From Papaver somniferum (Eukaryota > Streptophyta > Magnoliopsida > Ranunculales > Papaveraceae): DNA of 64,000 nt. Shown here one piece after another: positions 12,381-25,559 of the stretch (within the stretch, counting starts at the first letter, position 1; each line of letters starts with the position of its first letter). A model generated the notes under the pieces. That model made no database searches, was not told the DNA's origin, and saw only the letters and a program-made list of their open reading frames with translations. The position numbers were made by a program, and so were the translations under genes. The stretch lies in contig NC_039361.1 in NCBI RefSeq assembly GCF_003573695.1, positions 102,612,279-102,676,278 on the forward strand, written 5' to 3'.

Positions 12381-13412
12381 TAAGCATTCAACTATACTTA
12401 TATGTATTCTTTTGAACCTTCCTCTTATATGTACATGTTTTTGTATATTATTAGATTTTTTAAACAGTTTTTAGCGTTCCAGGTGACATCTATTAATTCT
12501 TTAATTTTAGAGGACTATGAGTTATTGATAACAAACCTACTATGAAACTAATCATTCACCTATACTTATATGTATTCTTTTCAACCATCCTCTTAAATGT
12601 ACCAGTTTTTGTATATTATTAGATGTTTAAAACAGTTTCTACCATTCCAGCTGACATCTATTAATTCTTTAATTTTAGAGGACTATGAGTTATTGATAAC
12701 AAGCCTACTATGATACTAAGCATTCACCTATACTTCTGTGTAGTCTTTTGAACCTTCCTCTTAAATGTACCAGTTTTTGTATATTATTAGATGTTTTGAA
12801 CAGTTTTTAGCGTTCCAGGTGACATCTGTTAATACTTCAATTTTAGAGGACTAATAGTTATTGATAACAAGCCTACTATGAAACTAAGCATTCACCTATA
12901 CTTATATGTATTCTTTTGAACCATCCTCTTAAATGTACCAGTTTTTGTATATTATTAGATGTTTTAAACAGTTTCTACCATTCCAGGTGACATCAATTAA
13001 TTCTTTAATTTTAGAGGACTATGAGTTATTGATAAAAAGCCTACTATGATACTAAGCATTGACCTATACTTTTGTGTATTCTTTTGAACCTTCCTCTTAA
13101 ATGTACCAGTTTTTGTATATTATTAGATGTTTTGAACAGTTTTTAGCGTTCCAGGTGCCATCTATTAATTCTTTAATTTTAGAGGACTATGAGTTATTGA
13201 TAACAAGCCTACTATGATACTAAGCATTCACCTGTACTTCTTTGTAGTCTTTTGAACCTTCCTCTTAAATGTACCAGTTTTTGTATATTATTAGATGTTT
13301 TAAACAGTTTTTAGCGTTCCAGGTGACATCTATTAATTCTTTAATTTTAGAGGACTATGAGTTATTGATAACAAGCCTACTATGAAACTAAACAGTCACC
13401 TATACTTCTGTG

Positions 13413-13688
13413 NNNNNNNNNNNNNNNNNNNNNNNNNNNNNNNNNNNNNNNNNNNNNNNNNNNNNNNNNNNNNNNNNNNNNNNNNNNNNNNNNNNNNNNN
13501 NNNNNNNNNNNNNNNNNNNNNNNNNNNNNNNNNNNNNNNNNNNNNNNNNNNNNNNNNNNNNNNNNNNNNNNNNNNNNNNNNNNNNNNNNNNNNNNNNNNN
13601 NNNNNNNNNNNNNNNNNNNNNNNNNNNNNNNNNNNNNNNNNNNNNNNNNNNNNNNNNNNNNNNNNNNNNNNNNNNNNNNNNNNNNNNN
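13413..13688. other. Assembly gap of 276 N
   Basis: Flanking unit starts are 13362 and 13800, 438 bp apart, 66 bp short of three units. The true size is probably about 342 bp, or 174 bp, modulo whole monomers. Apparent open frames at 13382-13706 on both strands exist only because N has no stop codons. Confidence 0.95.
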
Positions 13689-14135
13689 TTTGAACCATCC
13701 TCTTAAAAGTACCAGTTTTTGTAAATTATTAGATGTTTTAAACAGTTTCTACCATTCCAGGTGACATCTATTAATTCTTTAATTTTTGAGGACTAATAGT
13801 TATTGATAACAAGCCTACTATGAAACTAAGCATTCAACTATACTTATATGTATTCTTTTGAACCATCCTCTTATATGTACATTTTTTTGTATATTATTAG
13901 ATTTTTTAAACAGTTTTTAGCCATCCAGGTGACATCTATTAATTCTTTAATAATAGAGGACTATGAGTTATTGATAACAAACTTACTATGAAACTAAGCA
14001 TTCACCTATACTTCTGTGTAGTCTTTTGAACCTTCCTCTTAAATGTACCAGTTTTTGCATATTATTAGATGTTTTAAACAGTTTTTAGTGTTCCAGGTGA
14101 CATCTATTAATTCTTTAATTTTAGAGGACTATGAG

Positions 14136-14286
14136 TTATTGATAACAAGCCTACTATGAAACTAAACAGTATTCTTTTGAACTTTCCTCTAAAATGTACC
14201 ATTTTTTTTATATTATTAGATGTTTTAAACAGTTTCTGGCGTTCCAGGTGACATCCATCAATATTTTAATTTTAGAGGACTAATAG
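14136..14286 (+). repeat. Shortened monomer, 151 bp
   Basis: Unit starts 14136 and 14287 are 151 bp apart. A 17-bp deletion removes 'cacctatacttctgtgt', giving 'aaacagtattcttttg' near 14166. A 'gt' dinucleotide borders both ends of the lost piece, which fits short-homology slippage or repair. The related copy near 6355-6390 is intact. Confidence 0.9.
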
Positions 14287-15629
14287 TTATTGATAACACG
14301 CCTACTATGAAACTAAGCATTCACATATACTTCTGTGTATTCTTTTGAACCATCCTCTTAAATGTACCAGTTTTTGTATATTATTAGATTTTTTAAACAG
14401 CTTTTAGCGTTCCAGGTGACATCTATTAATTCTTTAATATAAGAGGACTATGAGTTATTGATAACAAGCCTACTATGAAACTAAGCAGTCACCTATACTT
14501 CTGTGTATTCTTTTGAACTTTCTTCTAAAATGTACCATTTTTTTTATATTATTAGATGTTTTAAGCAGTTTCTAGCATTCCAGGTAACATCTATCAATAA
14601 TTTAATTTTGGAGGACTAATAGTTATTGATAACAAGTCTACTATGAAACTGAGCATTCACCTATAATTATATGTATTCTTTTGAACCATCCTCTTAAATG
14701 TACCAGTTTTTTTATATTATTAGATGTTTTAAACAGTTTTTAGCGTTCCAGGTGACATCTATCAATTCTTTAATTTTAGAGGACTATGAGTTATTGATAA
14801 CAAGCCTACTATGAAACTCAGCAGTCACCTATACTTCTGTGTATTCTTTTGAACTTTCCTCTTAAATGTACCATTTTTTTATATTATTAGATGTTTTAAA
14901 CAGTTTCTAGCGTTCCAGGTGACATCTATCAATATTTTAATTTTAGAGGACTAATAGTTATTGATAACAAGCCTACTATGAAACTAAGCATTCACCTATA
15001 CTTCGGTGTATTCTTTTGAACCATCCTCTTAAATGTACCAGTTTTTGTATATTATTAAATGTTTAAAATAGTTTATTGCGTTCCAGGTGACATCTATTAA
15101 TTCTTTAATTTTAAAGGACTATGAGTTATTTATAACAAGCCTACTATGAAACTAAGCGTTCACCTATACTTCTGTGTAGCCTTTTGAATCTTCCTCTTAC
15201 ATGTACCAGATTTTGTATATTATTAGATGTTTTAAACAGCTTTTAACGTTCCAGGTGACATCTATTAATTCTCCAATATAAGAGGACTATGAGTTATTGA
15301 TAAAAAGTCTACTATGAAACTAAGCAGTCACCTATACTTATGTGTATTCTTTTCAACTTTCCTCTAAAATGTATCATTTTTTTTATATTATTAGATGTTT
15401 TAAACAGTTTCTAGCATTCCAGGTAACATCTATCAATACTTTAATTTTAGAGGACTAATAGTTATTGATAACAAGTCTACTATGAAACTAAGCATTCACC
15501 TATACTTATATGTATTCTTTTGAACCATCCTCTAAAATGTACCAGTTTTTGTATATTATTAGATATTTTAAACAGTTTCTACCGTTGCAGGTGACATCTA
15601 TTAATTCTTTAATTTTAAAGGACTATGAG

Positions 15630-16301
15630 TTATTGATAACAAGCCTACTATGAAACTAATCAGTCACCTATACTTCTGTGCATGTTTTTGGACCTTCCTC
15701 TTAAATGTACCAGTTTTTGTATATTATTAGATGTTTTAAATAGTTTCTAGCGTTCCAGGTGACACCTATCAATTCTTTAATTTTAGAGCACTAATAGTTA
15801 TTGATAACAAGCCTACTATGAAACTAAGCATTCAACTATACTTATATGTATTCTTTTGAACCATCCTCTTATATTTACATGTTTTTGTATATTATTAGAT
15901 TTTTTAAACAGTTTTTAGCGTTGCAGGTGACATCTATTAATTCTTTAATTTTAAAGGACAATGAGTTATTGATAACAAGCCTACTATGAAACTAATCAGT
16001 CACCTATACTTCTGTGCATGTTTTTGGACCTTCCTCTTAAATGTACCAGTTTTTGTATATTATTAGATGTTTTAAATAGTTTCTAGCGTTCCAGGTGACA
16101 CCTATCAATTCTTTAATTTTAGAGCACTAATAGTTATTGATAACAAGCCTACTATGAAACTAAGCATTCAACTATACTTATATGTATTCTTTTGAACCAT
16201 CCTATTATATGTACATGTTTTTGTATGTTATTAGATTTTTTAAACAGTTTTTAGCGTTCCAGGTGACATCTATTAATTCTTTAATTTTAAAGGACTATGA
16301 G
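15630..16301 (+). repeat. Tandem duplication of a two-monomer block (336 bp x 2)
   Basis: Units 15630-15965 and 15966-16301 are each 336 bp and nearly the same. Both carry 'actaatcagtcacc', 'gtgcatgtttttgg', 'ttttaaatagtttctagc', 'gacacctatc' and 'gagcactaatag'. A handful of substitutions separate them, such as 'cctcttatattt' versus 'cctattatatgt'. Copy 1 of the HOR (8491-8826) has the block once. Confidence 0.9.
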
Positions 16302-19300
16302 TTATTGAAAACAAGCCTACTATGAAACTAAGCATTCACATATACTTATATGTATTCTTTTGAACCATCCTCTTAAATGTACCAGTTTTTGTATATTATT
16401 AGATGTTTTAAACAGTTTCTACCGTTGCAGGTTACATCTATTAATTCTTTAATTTTAAAGGACTATGAGTTATTGATAACAAGCCTACTATGAAACTAAG
16501 CAGTCACCTATACCTCTGTGTATGTTTTTGGACCTTCCTCTTAAATGAACCAGTTTTTGTATATTATTAGATGTTTTAAACAGTTTCTAGCGTGACAGGT
16601 GACACCTATCAATACTTTAATTTTAGAGGACTAATAGTTATTGATAACAAGCCTACTATGAAACTAAGCATTCAACTATACTTATATGTATTCTTTTGAA
16701 CCATCCTCTTATATTTACATGTTTTTGTATATTATTAGATTTTTTAAACAGTTTTTAGCGTTCCAGGTGACATCTATTAATTCATTAATTTTAAAGGACT
16801 ATGAGTTATTGATAACAAGCCTACTACGAAACTAAGCATTCACCTATACTTCTGTGTAGTCTTTTGAACCTTCCTCTTAAATGTACCAGTTTTTGTATAT
16901 TATTAGATGTTTTAAGCAGTTTTTAGCGTTCCAGGTGACATCTATTAATTCTTTAATTTTAGTGGACTATGAGTTATTGATAACAAGCCTACTATGAAAC
17001 TAAACAGTCACCTATACTTCTGTGTATTCTTTTGAACTTTCCTCTAAAATATATCATTTTGTTTTTATATTATTAGATGTTTTAAACAGTTTCTAGCATT
17101 CCAGGTGACATCTATCAATACTTTAATTTTAGAGGACTAATAGTTATTGATAACAAGTCTACTATGAAACTAAGCATTCACCTATACTTATATGTATTCT
17201 TTTGAACCATCCTCTTAAATGTACCAGTTTTTGTATATTATTAGATGTTTTAAACAGTTTTTAGCGTTCCAGGTGACATCTATCAATTCTTTAATTTTAA
17301 AGGACTATGAGTTAATGATAACAAGCCTACTATGAAACTAAGCAGTCACCAATACTTCTGTGTATTCCTTTGAACTTTCCTCTTAAATGTACCAGTTTTT
17401 GTATATTATTAGATGTTTTAAACAGTTTCTAGCGTTCTAAGTGACATTTATCAATACTTTAATTTTAGAGGACTAATAGTTATTGATAACAAGCCTACTA
17501 TGAAACTAAGCATTCACCTATACTTATATGTATTCTTTTGAACCATCCTCTTAAATGTACCAGTTTTTGTATATTATTAGATGTTTTACACAGTTTCTAC
17601 CGTTGCAGGTGACATCTATTAATTCTTTAATTTTAAAGGACTATGAGTTATTGATAACAATCCTACTATGAAACTAAGCAGTCACCTGTACTTCTGTGTA
17701 TGTTTTTGGACCTTCCTCTTAAATGTACCAGTTTTTGTATATTATTAGATGTTTTAAACTGTTTCTAGTGTTCTAGGTGAAATCTATCAATATTTTAATT
17801 TTGGAGGACTAATAGTTATTGATAACAAGCCTACTATTTAACTAAGCATTCACCTATACTTCGGTGTATTCCTTTGAACCATCCTCTTAAATGTACCAGT
17901 TTATGTATATTTTTAAATGTTTAAAAAAGTTTCTTGCGTTCCAGGTGACATCTATTAATTCTTTAATTTTAAAGGACTATGAGTTATTGATAACAAGCCT
18001 ACTATAAAACTAAGCATTCACCTATACTTCTGTATAGTCTTTTGAACCTTCCTCTTAAATGTACCAGTTTTTGTATTTTATTAGATGTTTTAAACAGCTT
18101 TTAACGTTCCAGGTGACATTTATTAATTCTTTAATATAAGAGGACTATGAGTTATTGATAACAAGCCTACTATGAAATTAAGCAGTCACCTATACTTCTG
18201 TGTATTCTTTTGAACCATCCTCTTAAATGTACCAGTTTTTGTATATTATTACATGTTTTAAACAGTTTTTAGCAATCCAGGTGACATCTATTAATTCTTT
18301 AATTTTAGAGGACTAATAGTTATTGATAACAAGCCTACTATGAAACTAAGAATTCACCTATACTTATATGTATTCTTTTGAACCACTCTCTTAAATGTAC
18401 CAGTTTTTGGATACTATTAGATGTTTTAAACAGTTTCTACCGTTGCAGGTGACATCTATTAATTTTTTAATTTTAAAGGACTATGAGTTATTGATAACAA
18501 GCCTACTATGAAACTAAGCATTCACCTATACTTCTGTGTAGTCTTTTGAACCATCCTCTTAAATGTACCAGTTTTTGTATATTATTACATGTTTTAAGCA
18601 GTTTTTAGCATTCCAGGCAACATCTATTAATTCTTTAATTTTAGTGGACTATGAGTTATTGATAACAAGCATAATATGAAACTAAACAGTCACCTATACT
18701 TCTGTGTATAATTTTTAAATTTTCCTCTAAAATGTACCATTTTTTTTATATTATAAGATGTTTTAAACAGTTTCTAGCATTCCAGGTGACATATATCAAT
18801 ATTTTAATTTTAGAGGACTAATAGTTATTGATAACAAGCCTACTATGAAACTAAGCATTCACCTATACTTCGATGTATTCTTTTGAACCATCCTATTAAA
18901 TGTACCAGTTTTTGTATATTATTAAATGTTTAAAACAGTTTCTTGCGTTCTAGGTGACATCTATTAATTCTTTAATATTAAAGGACTATGAGTTATTGAT
19001 AACAAGCCTACTATGAAACTAAGCATTCACCTATACTTCTGTGTAGTCTTTTGAACCTTCCTCTTACATGTACCAGTTTTTGTATATTATTAGATGTTTT
19101 AAACAACTTTTAACGTTCCAGGTGACATCTATTAATTCTTTAATATAATAGGACTATGAGTTATTGATAACAAGCCTACTATGAAACTAAGCAGTCATCT
19201 ATACTTCTGTGTATTCTTTTTAACTTTCTTCTAAAATGTACCATTTTTTTATATTATTAGATGTTTTAAACAGTTTCTAGCATTCCAGGTGACATCTATC

Positions 19301-21510
19301 AATACTTTAATTTTAGAGGACTAATAGTTATTGATAACAAGCCTACTATGAAACTAAGCATTCAACTATACTTCGGTGTATTCTTTTGAACCATCCTCTT
19401 AAATGTACCAGTTTTTGTATATTATTAAATGTTTAAAACAGTTTCTTGCGTTCCAGGTGACATTTATTAATTCTTTAATTTTAAAGGACTATGAGTTATT
19501 GATAACAAGCCTACTATGAAACTAAGCATTCACCTATACTTCTGTGTAGTCTTTTGAACCTTCCTCTTACATGTACCAGTTTTTGTATATTATTAGATGT
19601 TTTAAACAGCTTTTAACGTTTCAGGTGACATCTATTAATTCTTTAATATAAGAGGACTATGAGTTATTGATAACAAGCCTACTATGAAACTAAGCAGTCA
19701 TCTATACTTCTGTGTATTCTTTTTAACTTTCCTCTAAAATGTACCATTTTTTTATATTATTAGATGTTTTAAACAGTTTCTAGCATTCCCGGTGACATCT
19801 ATCAATACTTTAATTTTAGAGGACTAATAGTTATTGATAACAAATCTACTATGAAACTAAGCATTCACCTATAACTATATGTATTCTTTTGAACCATCCT
19901 CTTAAATGTACCAGTTTTTGTATATTATTAGATGTTTTAAACAGTTTTTAGCGTTCCAGGTGACATCTATCAATTCTTTAATTTTAGAGGACTATGAGTT
20001 ATTGATAACAAGCCTACTATGAAACTAAGCAGTCACCTATACTTCTGTGTATTCTTTATTACTTTCCTCTAAAATATACCAGTTTTTGTATATTATTAGA
20101 TGTTTTAAACAGTTTCTAGCATTCCAGGTGACATCTATCAATACTTTAATTTTAGAGGACTAATAGTTATTGATAACAAGCCTACTATGAAACTAAGCAT
20201 TCACCTATACTTGTATGTATTCTTTTGAACCATCCTCTTAAATATACCAGTTTTTGTATATTATTAGATGTTTTAAACAGTTTCTACCTTTCCAGGTGAC
20301 AACTATTAATTCTTTAATTTTAGAGGACTATGCGTTATTGATAACAAGCCTACTATGAAACTAAGCATTCACCTATACTTCTGTGTAGTCTTTTGAACCT
20401 TCCTCTTAAATGTACCAGTTTTTGTATATTATTAGATGTTTTAAACAATTTTTAGCATTCCAGGTGACATCTATTAATTCTTTAATTTTAGAGGACTAAT
20501 AGTTATTGATAACAAGCCTACTATGAAACCAAGCATTCACCTATACTTATATGTATTCTTTTGAACCACCCTCTTAAATGTACCAGTTTTTGTATATTAT
20601 TAGATGTTTTAAACAGTTTCTAGCATTCCAGGTGACATCTATCAATACTTTAATTTTAGAGGACTAATAGTTATTGATAACAAACCTACTATGAAACTAA
20701 GCATTCAACTATACTTATATGTATTCTTTTGAACCATCCTCTTCTATGTACATGTTTTTGTATATTATTAGATTTTTTAAACAGTTTTTAGCGTTCCAGG
20801 TGACATATTTTAAATCTTTAATTTTAGAGGACTATGAGTTATTGATAAGAAACCTACTATGAAACTAAGCATTCACCTATACTTCTGTGTAGTCTTTTGA
20901 ACCTTCCTCTTAAATGTACCAGTTTTTGTATATTGTTAGATGTTTTAAACAATTTTTAGCAATCCAGGTGACATCTATTAATTCTTTAATTTTAAAGGAC
21001 TATGAGTTATTGATAACAAGCCTACTATGAAACTAAGCATTCACCTATATTCATGTGTAGTCTTTTGAACGTTCCTCTTAAATGTACCAGTTTTTGTATA
21101 TTATTAGATGTTTTAAGCAGTTTTTAGCGTTCCAGGTGAAATCTATTAATTCTTTAATTTTAGTGGACTATGAGTTATTGATAACAAGCCTACTATGAAA
21201 CTAAACAGTCACCTATACTTCTGTGTATTCTTTTGAACTTTCCTCTAAAATGTACCATTTTTTTTATATTATTAGATGTTTTAAACAGTTTCTAGCGTTC
21301 CAGGTGACATCTATCAATATTTTAATTTTGGAGGACTAATAGTTATTGATAACAAGCCTACTATGAAACTAAGTATTCACTTATACTTCGGTTTATTCTT
21401 TTGAACCATCCTCTTAAATGTACCAGTTTTTGTATATTATTAAATGTTTAAAATAGTTTCTACCGTTCCAGGTGACATCAATTAATTCTTTAATTTTAAA
21501 GGACTATGAG

Positions 21511-21827
21511 TTATTGATAACAAGTCTACTATGAAACTAAGCATTCACCTATACTTATATGTATTCTTTTGAACCATCCGCTTAAATGTACCAGTTTTTG
21601 TATATTATTAGATGTTTTAAACAGTTTTTAGCGTTGCAGGTGACATCTATCAATTCTTTAATTTTAGAGAACAAGCCTACTATGAAACTAAGCAGTCACC
21701 TATACTTCTGTGTATTCTTTTGAACTTTCCTCTAAAATGTATCATTTTTTATATTATTAGATGTTTTAAACAGTTTCTAGCATTCCAGGTGACATCTATC
21801 AATACTTTAATTTTAGAGGACTAATAG
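21511..21827 (+). repeat. Monomer pair with a 17-bp deletion removing the dyad
   Basis: Unit starts 21511 and 21828 are 317 bp apart instead of 336. At 21667-21675 'gagaacaagcc' replaces the usual junction, so the 'tatgagttaatgat' stretch and the dyad at the start of the second unit are lost. The repeated 'aac' at both edges suggests a microhomology deletion. The remaining 2 bp come from a shorter T tract. This was the only monomer noticed without the dyad outside gaps. Confidence 0.88.
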
Positions 21828-22249
21828 TTATTGATAACAAGTCTACTATGAAACTAAGCATTCACCTATACTTATATGTATTCTTTTGAACCATCCTCTT
21901 AAATGTACCAGTTTTTGTATATTATTAGATGTTTTAAATAGTTTTTAGCGTTCCAGGTGACATCTATCAATTCTTTAATTTTAGAGGACTATGAGTTATT
22001 GATAACAAGCCTACTATGAAACTAAACAGTCACCTATACTTATGTGTATTCTTTTGAACTTTCCTCTAAAATGTATCATTTTTTTATATTATTAGATGTT
22101 TTAAACAGTTTCTAGCATTCCAGGTGACATCTATCAATACTTTAATTTTAGAGGACTAATAGTTACTGATAACAAGCCTACTATGAAACTAAGCATTCAC
22201 CTATACTTATATGTATTCTTTTGAACCATCCTCTTAAATGTACCAGTTT

Positions 22250-23700
22250 TTGTATATTATTAGATGTTTTAAACAGTTTCTACCTTTCCAGGTGACAACT
22301 ATTAATTCTTTAATTTTAGAGGACTATGAGTTATTGATAACAAGCCTACTATGAAACTAAGCATTCACCTATATTCATGTGTAGTCTTTTGAACCATGCT
22401 CTTAAATGTACCAGTTTTTGTATATTATTAGATGTTTTAAGCCGTTTTTAGCGTTCCAGGTGACATCTATTAATTCTTTAATTTTAGTGGACTATGAGTT
22501 ATTGATAACAAGCCTACTATGAAACTAAACAGTCACCTATACTTCTGTGTATTCTTTTGAACTTTCCTCTAAAATGTACCATTTTTTTTATATTATTATA
22601 TGTTTTAAACAGTTTCTAGCGTTCCAGGTAACATCTATCAATATTTTAATTTTAGAGGACTAATAGTTATTGATAATAAGCCTACTATGAAACTAAGCAT
22701 TCACCTATACTTATATGTATTCTTTTGAACCACCCTCTTAAATGTACCAGTTTTTGTATATTGTTAGATGTTTTAAACAGTTTCTACCGTTGCAGGTGAC
22801 ATCTATTAATTCTTTAATTTTAAAGGACTATGAGTTATTGATAACAAGCCTACTATGAAACTAAGCATTCACCTATATTCATGTGTAGTCTTTTGAACCT
22901 TCCTCTTAAATGTACTAGTTTTTGTATATTATTAGATGTTTTAAGCAGTTTTTAGCGTTCCAGGTGACATCTATTAATTCTTTAATTTTAGTGGACTATG
23001 AGTTATTGATAACAAGCCTACTATGAAACTAAACAGTCACCTATACTTCTGTGTATTCTTTTGAACTTTCCTCTAAAATGTACCAATTTCTTTATATTAT
23101 TAGATGTTTTAAACAGTTTCTAGCGTTCCAGGTGACATCTATCAATATTTTAATTTTAGAGGACTAATAGTTATTGATAATAAGCCTACTATGAAACCAA
23201 GCATTCACCTATACTTATATGTATTCTTTTGAACCACCCTCTTAAATGTACCAGTTTTTGTATATTGTTAGATGTTTTAAACAGTTTCTACCGTTGCAGG
23301 TGACATCTATTAATTCTTTAATTTTAAAGGACTATGAGTTATTGATAACAAGTCTACTATGAAACTAAGCATTCACCTATACTTATATGTATTCTTTTGA
23401 AACATCCTCTTAAATGTACCAGTTTTTGTATATTATTAGATGTTTTAAACAGTTTTTAGCGTTGCAGGTGACATCTATCAATTCTTTAATTTTAGAGAAC
23501 TATGAGTTAATGATAACAAGTCTACTATGAAACTAAGCAGTCACCTATACTTATGTGTATTCTTTTGAACTTTCCTCTAAAATGTTTCATTTTTTTATAT
23601 TATTAGATGTTTTAAACAGTTTCTAGCATTCCAGGTGACATCTATCAATACTTTAATTTTAGAGGACTAATAGTTATTGATAACAAGTCTACTATGAAAC
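22250..23700 (+). repeat. HOR segment E, copy 1
   Basis: This segment pairs with about 34050-35450 at an offset near 11774 bp (70 monomers plus 14 bp). Diagnostic shared variants are 'ttttaagccgtttttag' (22439/34213), 'ttattatatgttttaaac' near 22597/34371, 'tgtactagttt' near 22911/34687 and 'gataataagcctac'. One copy reads 'accaatttctttat' near 23082 where the other has 'accatttttcttat'. Confidence 0.8.
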
Positions 23701-24008
23701 TAAGCATTCACCTATACTTATATGTATTCTTTTGAACCATCCTCTTAAATGTACCAGTTTTTGTATATTATTAGATGTTTTAAATAGTTTTTAGCGTTCC
23801 AGGTGACATCTATCAATTCTTTAATTTTAGAGGACTATGAGTTATTGATAACAAGCCTACTATGAAACTAAACAGTCACCTATACTTCTGTGTATTCTTT
23901 TGAACTTTCCTCTAAAATGTATCATTTTTTTATATTATTAGATGTTTTAAACAGTTTCTAGCATTCCAGGTGACATCTATCAATACTTTAATTTTAGAGG
24001 ACTAATAG

Positions 24009-24344
24009 TTACTGATAACAAGCCTACTATGAAACTAAGCATTCACCTATACTTATATGTATTCTTTTGAACCATCCTCTTAAATGTACCAGTTTTTGTA
24101 TATTATTAGATGTTTTAAACAGTTTCTACCTTTCCAGGTGACAACTATTAATTCTTTAATTTTAGAGGACTATGAGTTATTGATAACAAGCCTACTAAGA
24201 AACTAAGCATTCACCTATACTTATATGTATTCTTTTGAACCATCCTCTTAAATGTACCAGTTTTTGTATATTATTAGATGTTTTAAACAGTTTCTACCTT
24301 TCCAGGTGACAACTATTAATTCTTTAATTTTAGAGGACTATGAG
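24009..24344 (+). repeat. Two adjacent monomers of one type ('acctttccagg')
   Basis: Units 24009-24176 and 24177-24344 both carry the marker 'acctttccaggtgacaact' (24128 and 24296, exactly 168 bp apart). The second unit also has the rare 'cctactaaga'. Elsewhere this monomer type occurs singly (near 20285, 22285, 26815, 30035, 37255, 39595, 45300 and 47150), so this is a local one-monomer duplication. Confidence 0.88.
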
Positions 24345-24512
24345 TTATTGATAACAAGCCTACTATGAAACTAAGCATTCACCTATACTTCTGTGTAGTC
24401 TTTTGAACCTTCCTCTTAAATGTACCAGTTTTTGTATATTATTAGATGTTTTAAACAGTTTTTAGCGTTCCAGGTGACATCTATTAATTCTTTAATTTTA
24501 GAGGACTATGAG
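24345..24512 (+). repeat. Reference monomer, family 'gtagtc / accag'
   Basis: This 168-bp copy serves as reference coordinates for the unit. Position 1 is the t of 'ttattgataac'. Landmarks are the dyad overlapping the unit start, 'cctactatgaaac' at 15-27, 'cattcacctatac' at 32-44, 'gtagtcttttgaacc' near 51-65, 'tgtaccagtttttgtatatt' near 78-97, 'agatgttttaaacag' near 100-114, the only CpG at 122-123 in 'gcgttccagg', 'caggtg' at 127-132, and 'ttaattctttaattttagag' near 140-159. Family markers are the gtagtc tail, 'ttcctcttaaatg' and the 'gactatgag' end. Near-identical copies are frequent across the window. Confidence 0.9.
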
Positions 24513-25559
24513 TTATTGATAACAAACCTACTATGAAACTAAGCATTCACCTATACTTCTGTGTAGTCTTTTGAACCTTCCTCTTAAATGTACCAGTTTT
24601 TGTATATTATTAGATGTTTTAAACAATATTTAGCAATCCAGGTGACATATATTAATTCTTTAATTTTAGAGGACTAATAGTTATTGATAACAATCCTACT
24701 ATGAAACTAAGCATTCACCTATACTTATATGTATTCTTTTGAACCACCCTCTTAAATGTACCAGTTTTTGTATATTGTTAGATGTTTTAAACAGTTTCTA
24801 CCGTTGCAGGTGACATCTATTAATTCTTTAATTTTAAAGGACTATGAGTTATTGATAACAAGCCTACTATGAAATTAAGCATTCACCTATATTCATGTGT
24901 AGTCTTTTGAACCTTCCTCTTAAATGTACCAGTTTTTGTATATTATTAGATGTTTTAAGCAGTTTTTAGCGTTCCAGGTGACATCTATTAATTCTTTAAT
25001 TTTAGTGGACTATGAGTTATTGATAACAAGCCTACTATGAAACTAAACAGTCACCTATACTTCTGTGTATTCTTTTGAAATTTCCTCTAAAATGTACAAT
25101 TTTTTTTTTATATTATTAGATGTTTTAAACAGTTTCTAGCGTTCCAGGTGACATCTATCAATATTTTAATTTTAGAGGACTAATAGTTATTGATAACAAG
25201 CCTACTATGAAACTAAGTATTCACCTATACTTCGGTTTATTCTTTTGAACCATCCTCTTAAATGTACCAGTTTTTGTATATTATTAAATGTTTAAAATAG
25301 TTTCTACCGTTCCCGGTGACATCAATTAATTCTTTAATTTTAAAGGACTATGAGTTATTGATAACAAGTCTACTATGAAACTAAGCATTCACCTATTTTT
25401 ATATGTATTCTTTTGAACCATCCTCTTAAATGTACCAGTTTTTGTATATTATTAGATGTTTTAAACAGTTTTTAGCGTTGCAGGTGACATCTATTAATTC
25501 TTTAATTTTAAAGGACTATGAGTTATTGATAACAAGCCTACTATGAAATTAAGCATTCA

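Larger units (their letters stand above)
13990..17030 (+). repeat. HOR segment C, copy 2, with 5 extra monomers
   Basis: This is the counterpart of 6210-9040. Up to unit 15630-15965 it follows copy 1. It then carries 15966-16805, five units (840 bp), before re-joining copy 1 at the unit starting 16806 (matching 8827, with the same 'ctacgaaac' near 8847 and 16826). The first two extra units duplicate the dimer just before them. Confidence 0.85.

Noticed and set aside
13382..13706. Open reading frames of about 100 codons on both strands
   Set aside because: They span the N run 13413-13688; almost every codon is unknown. The readable flanks are ordinary satellite units with stops in all frames.
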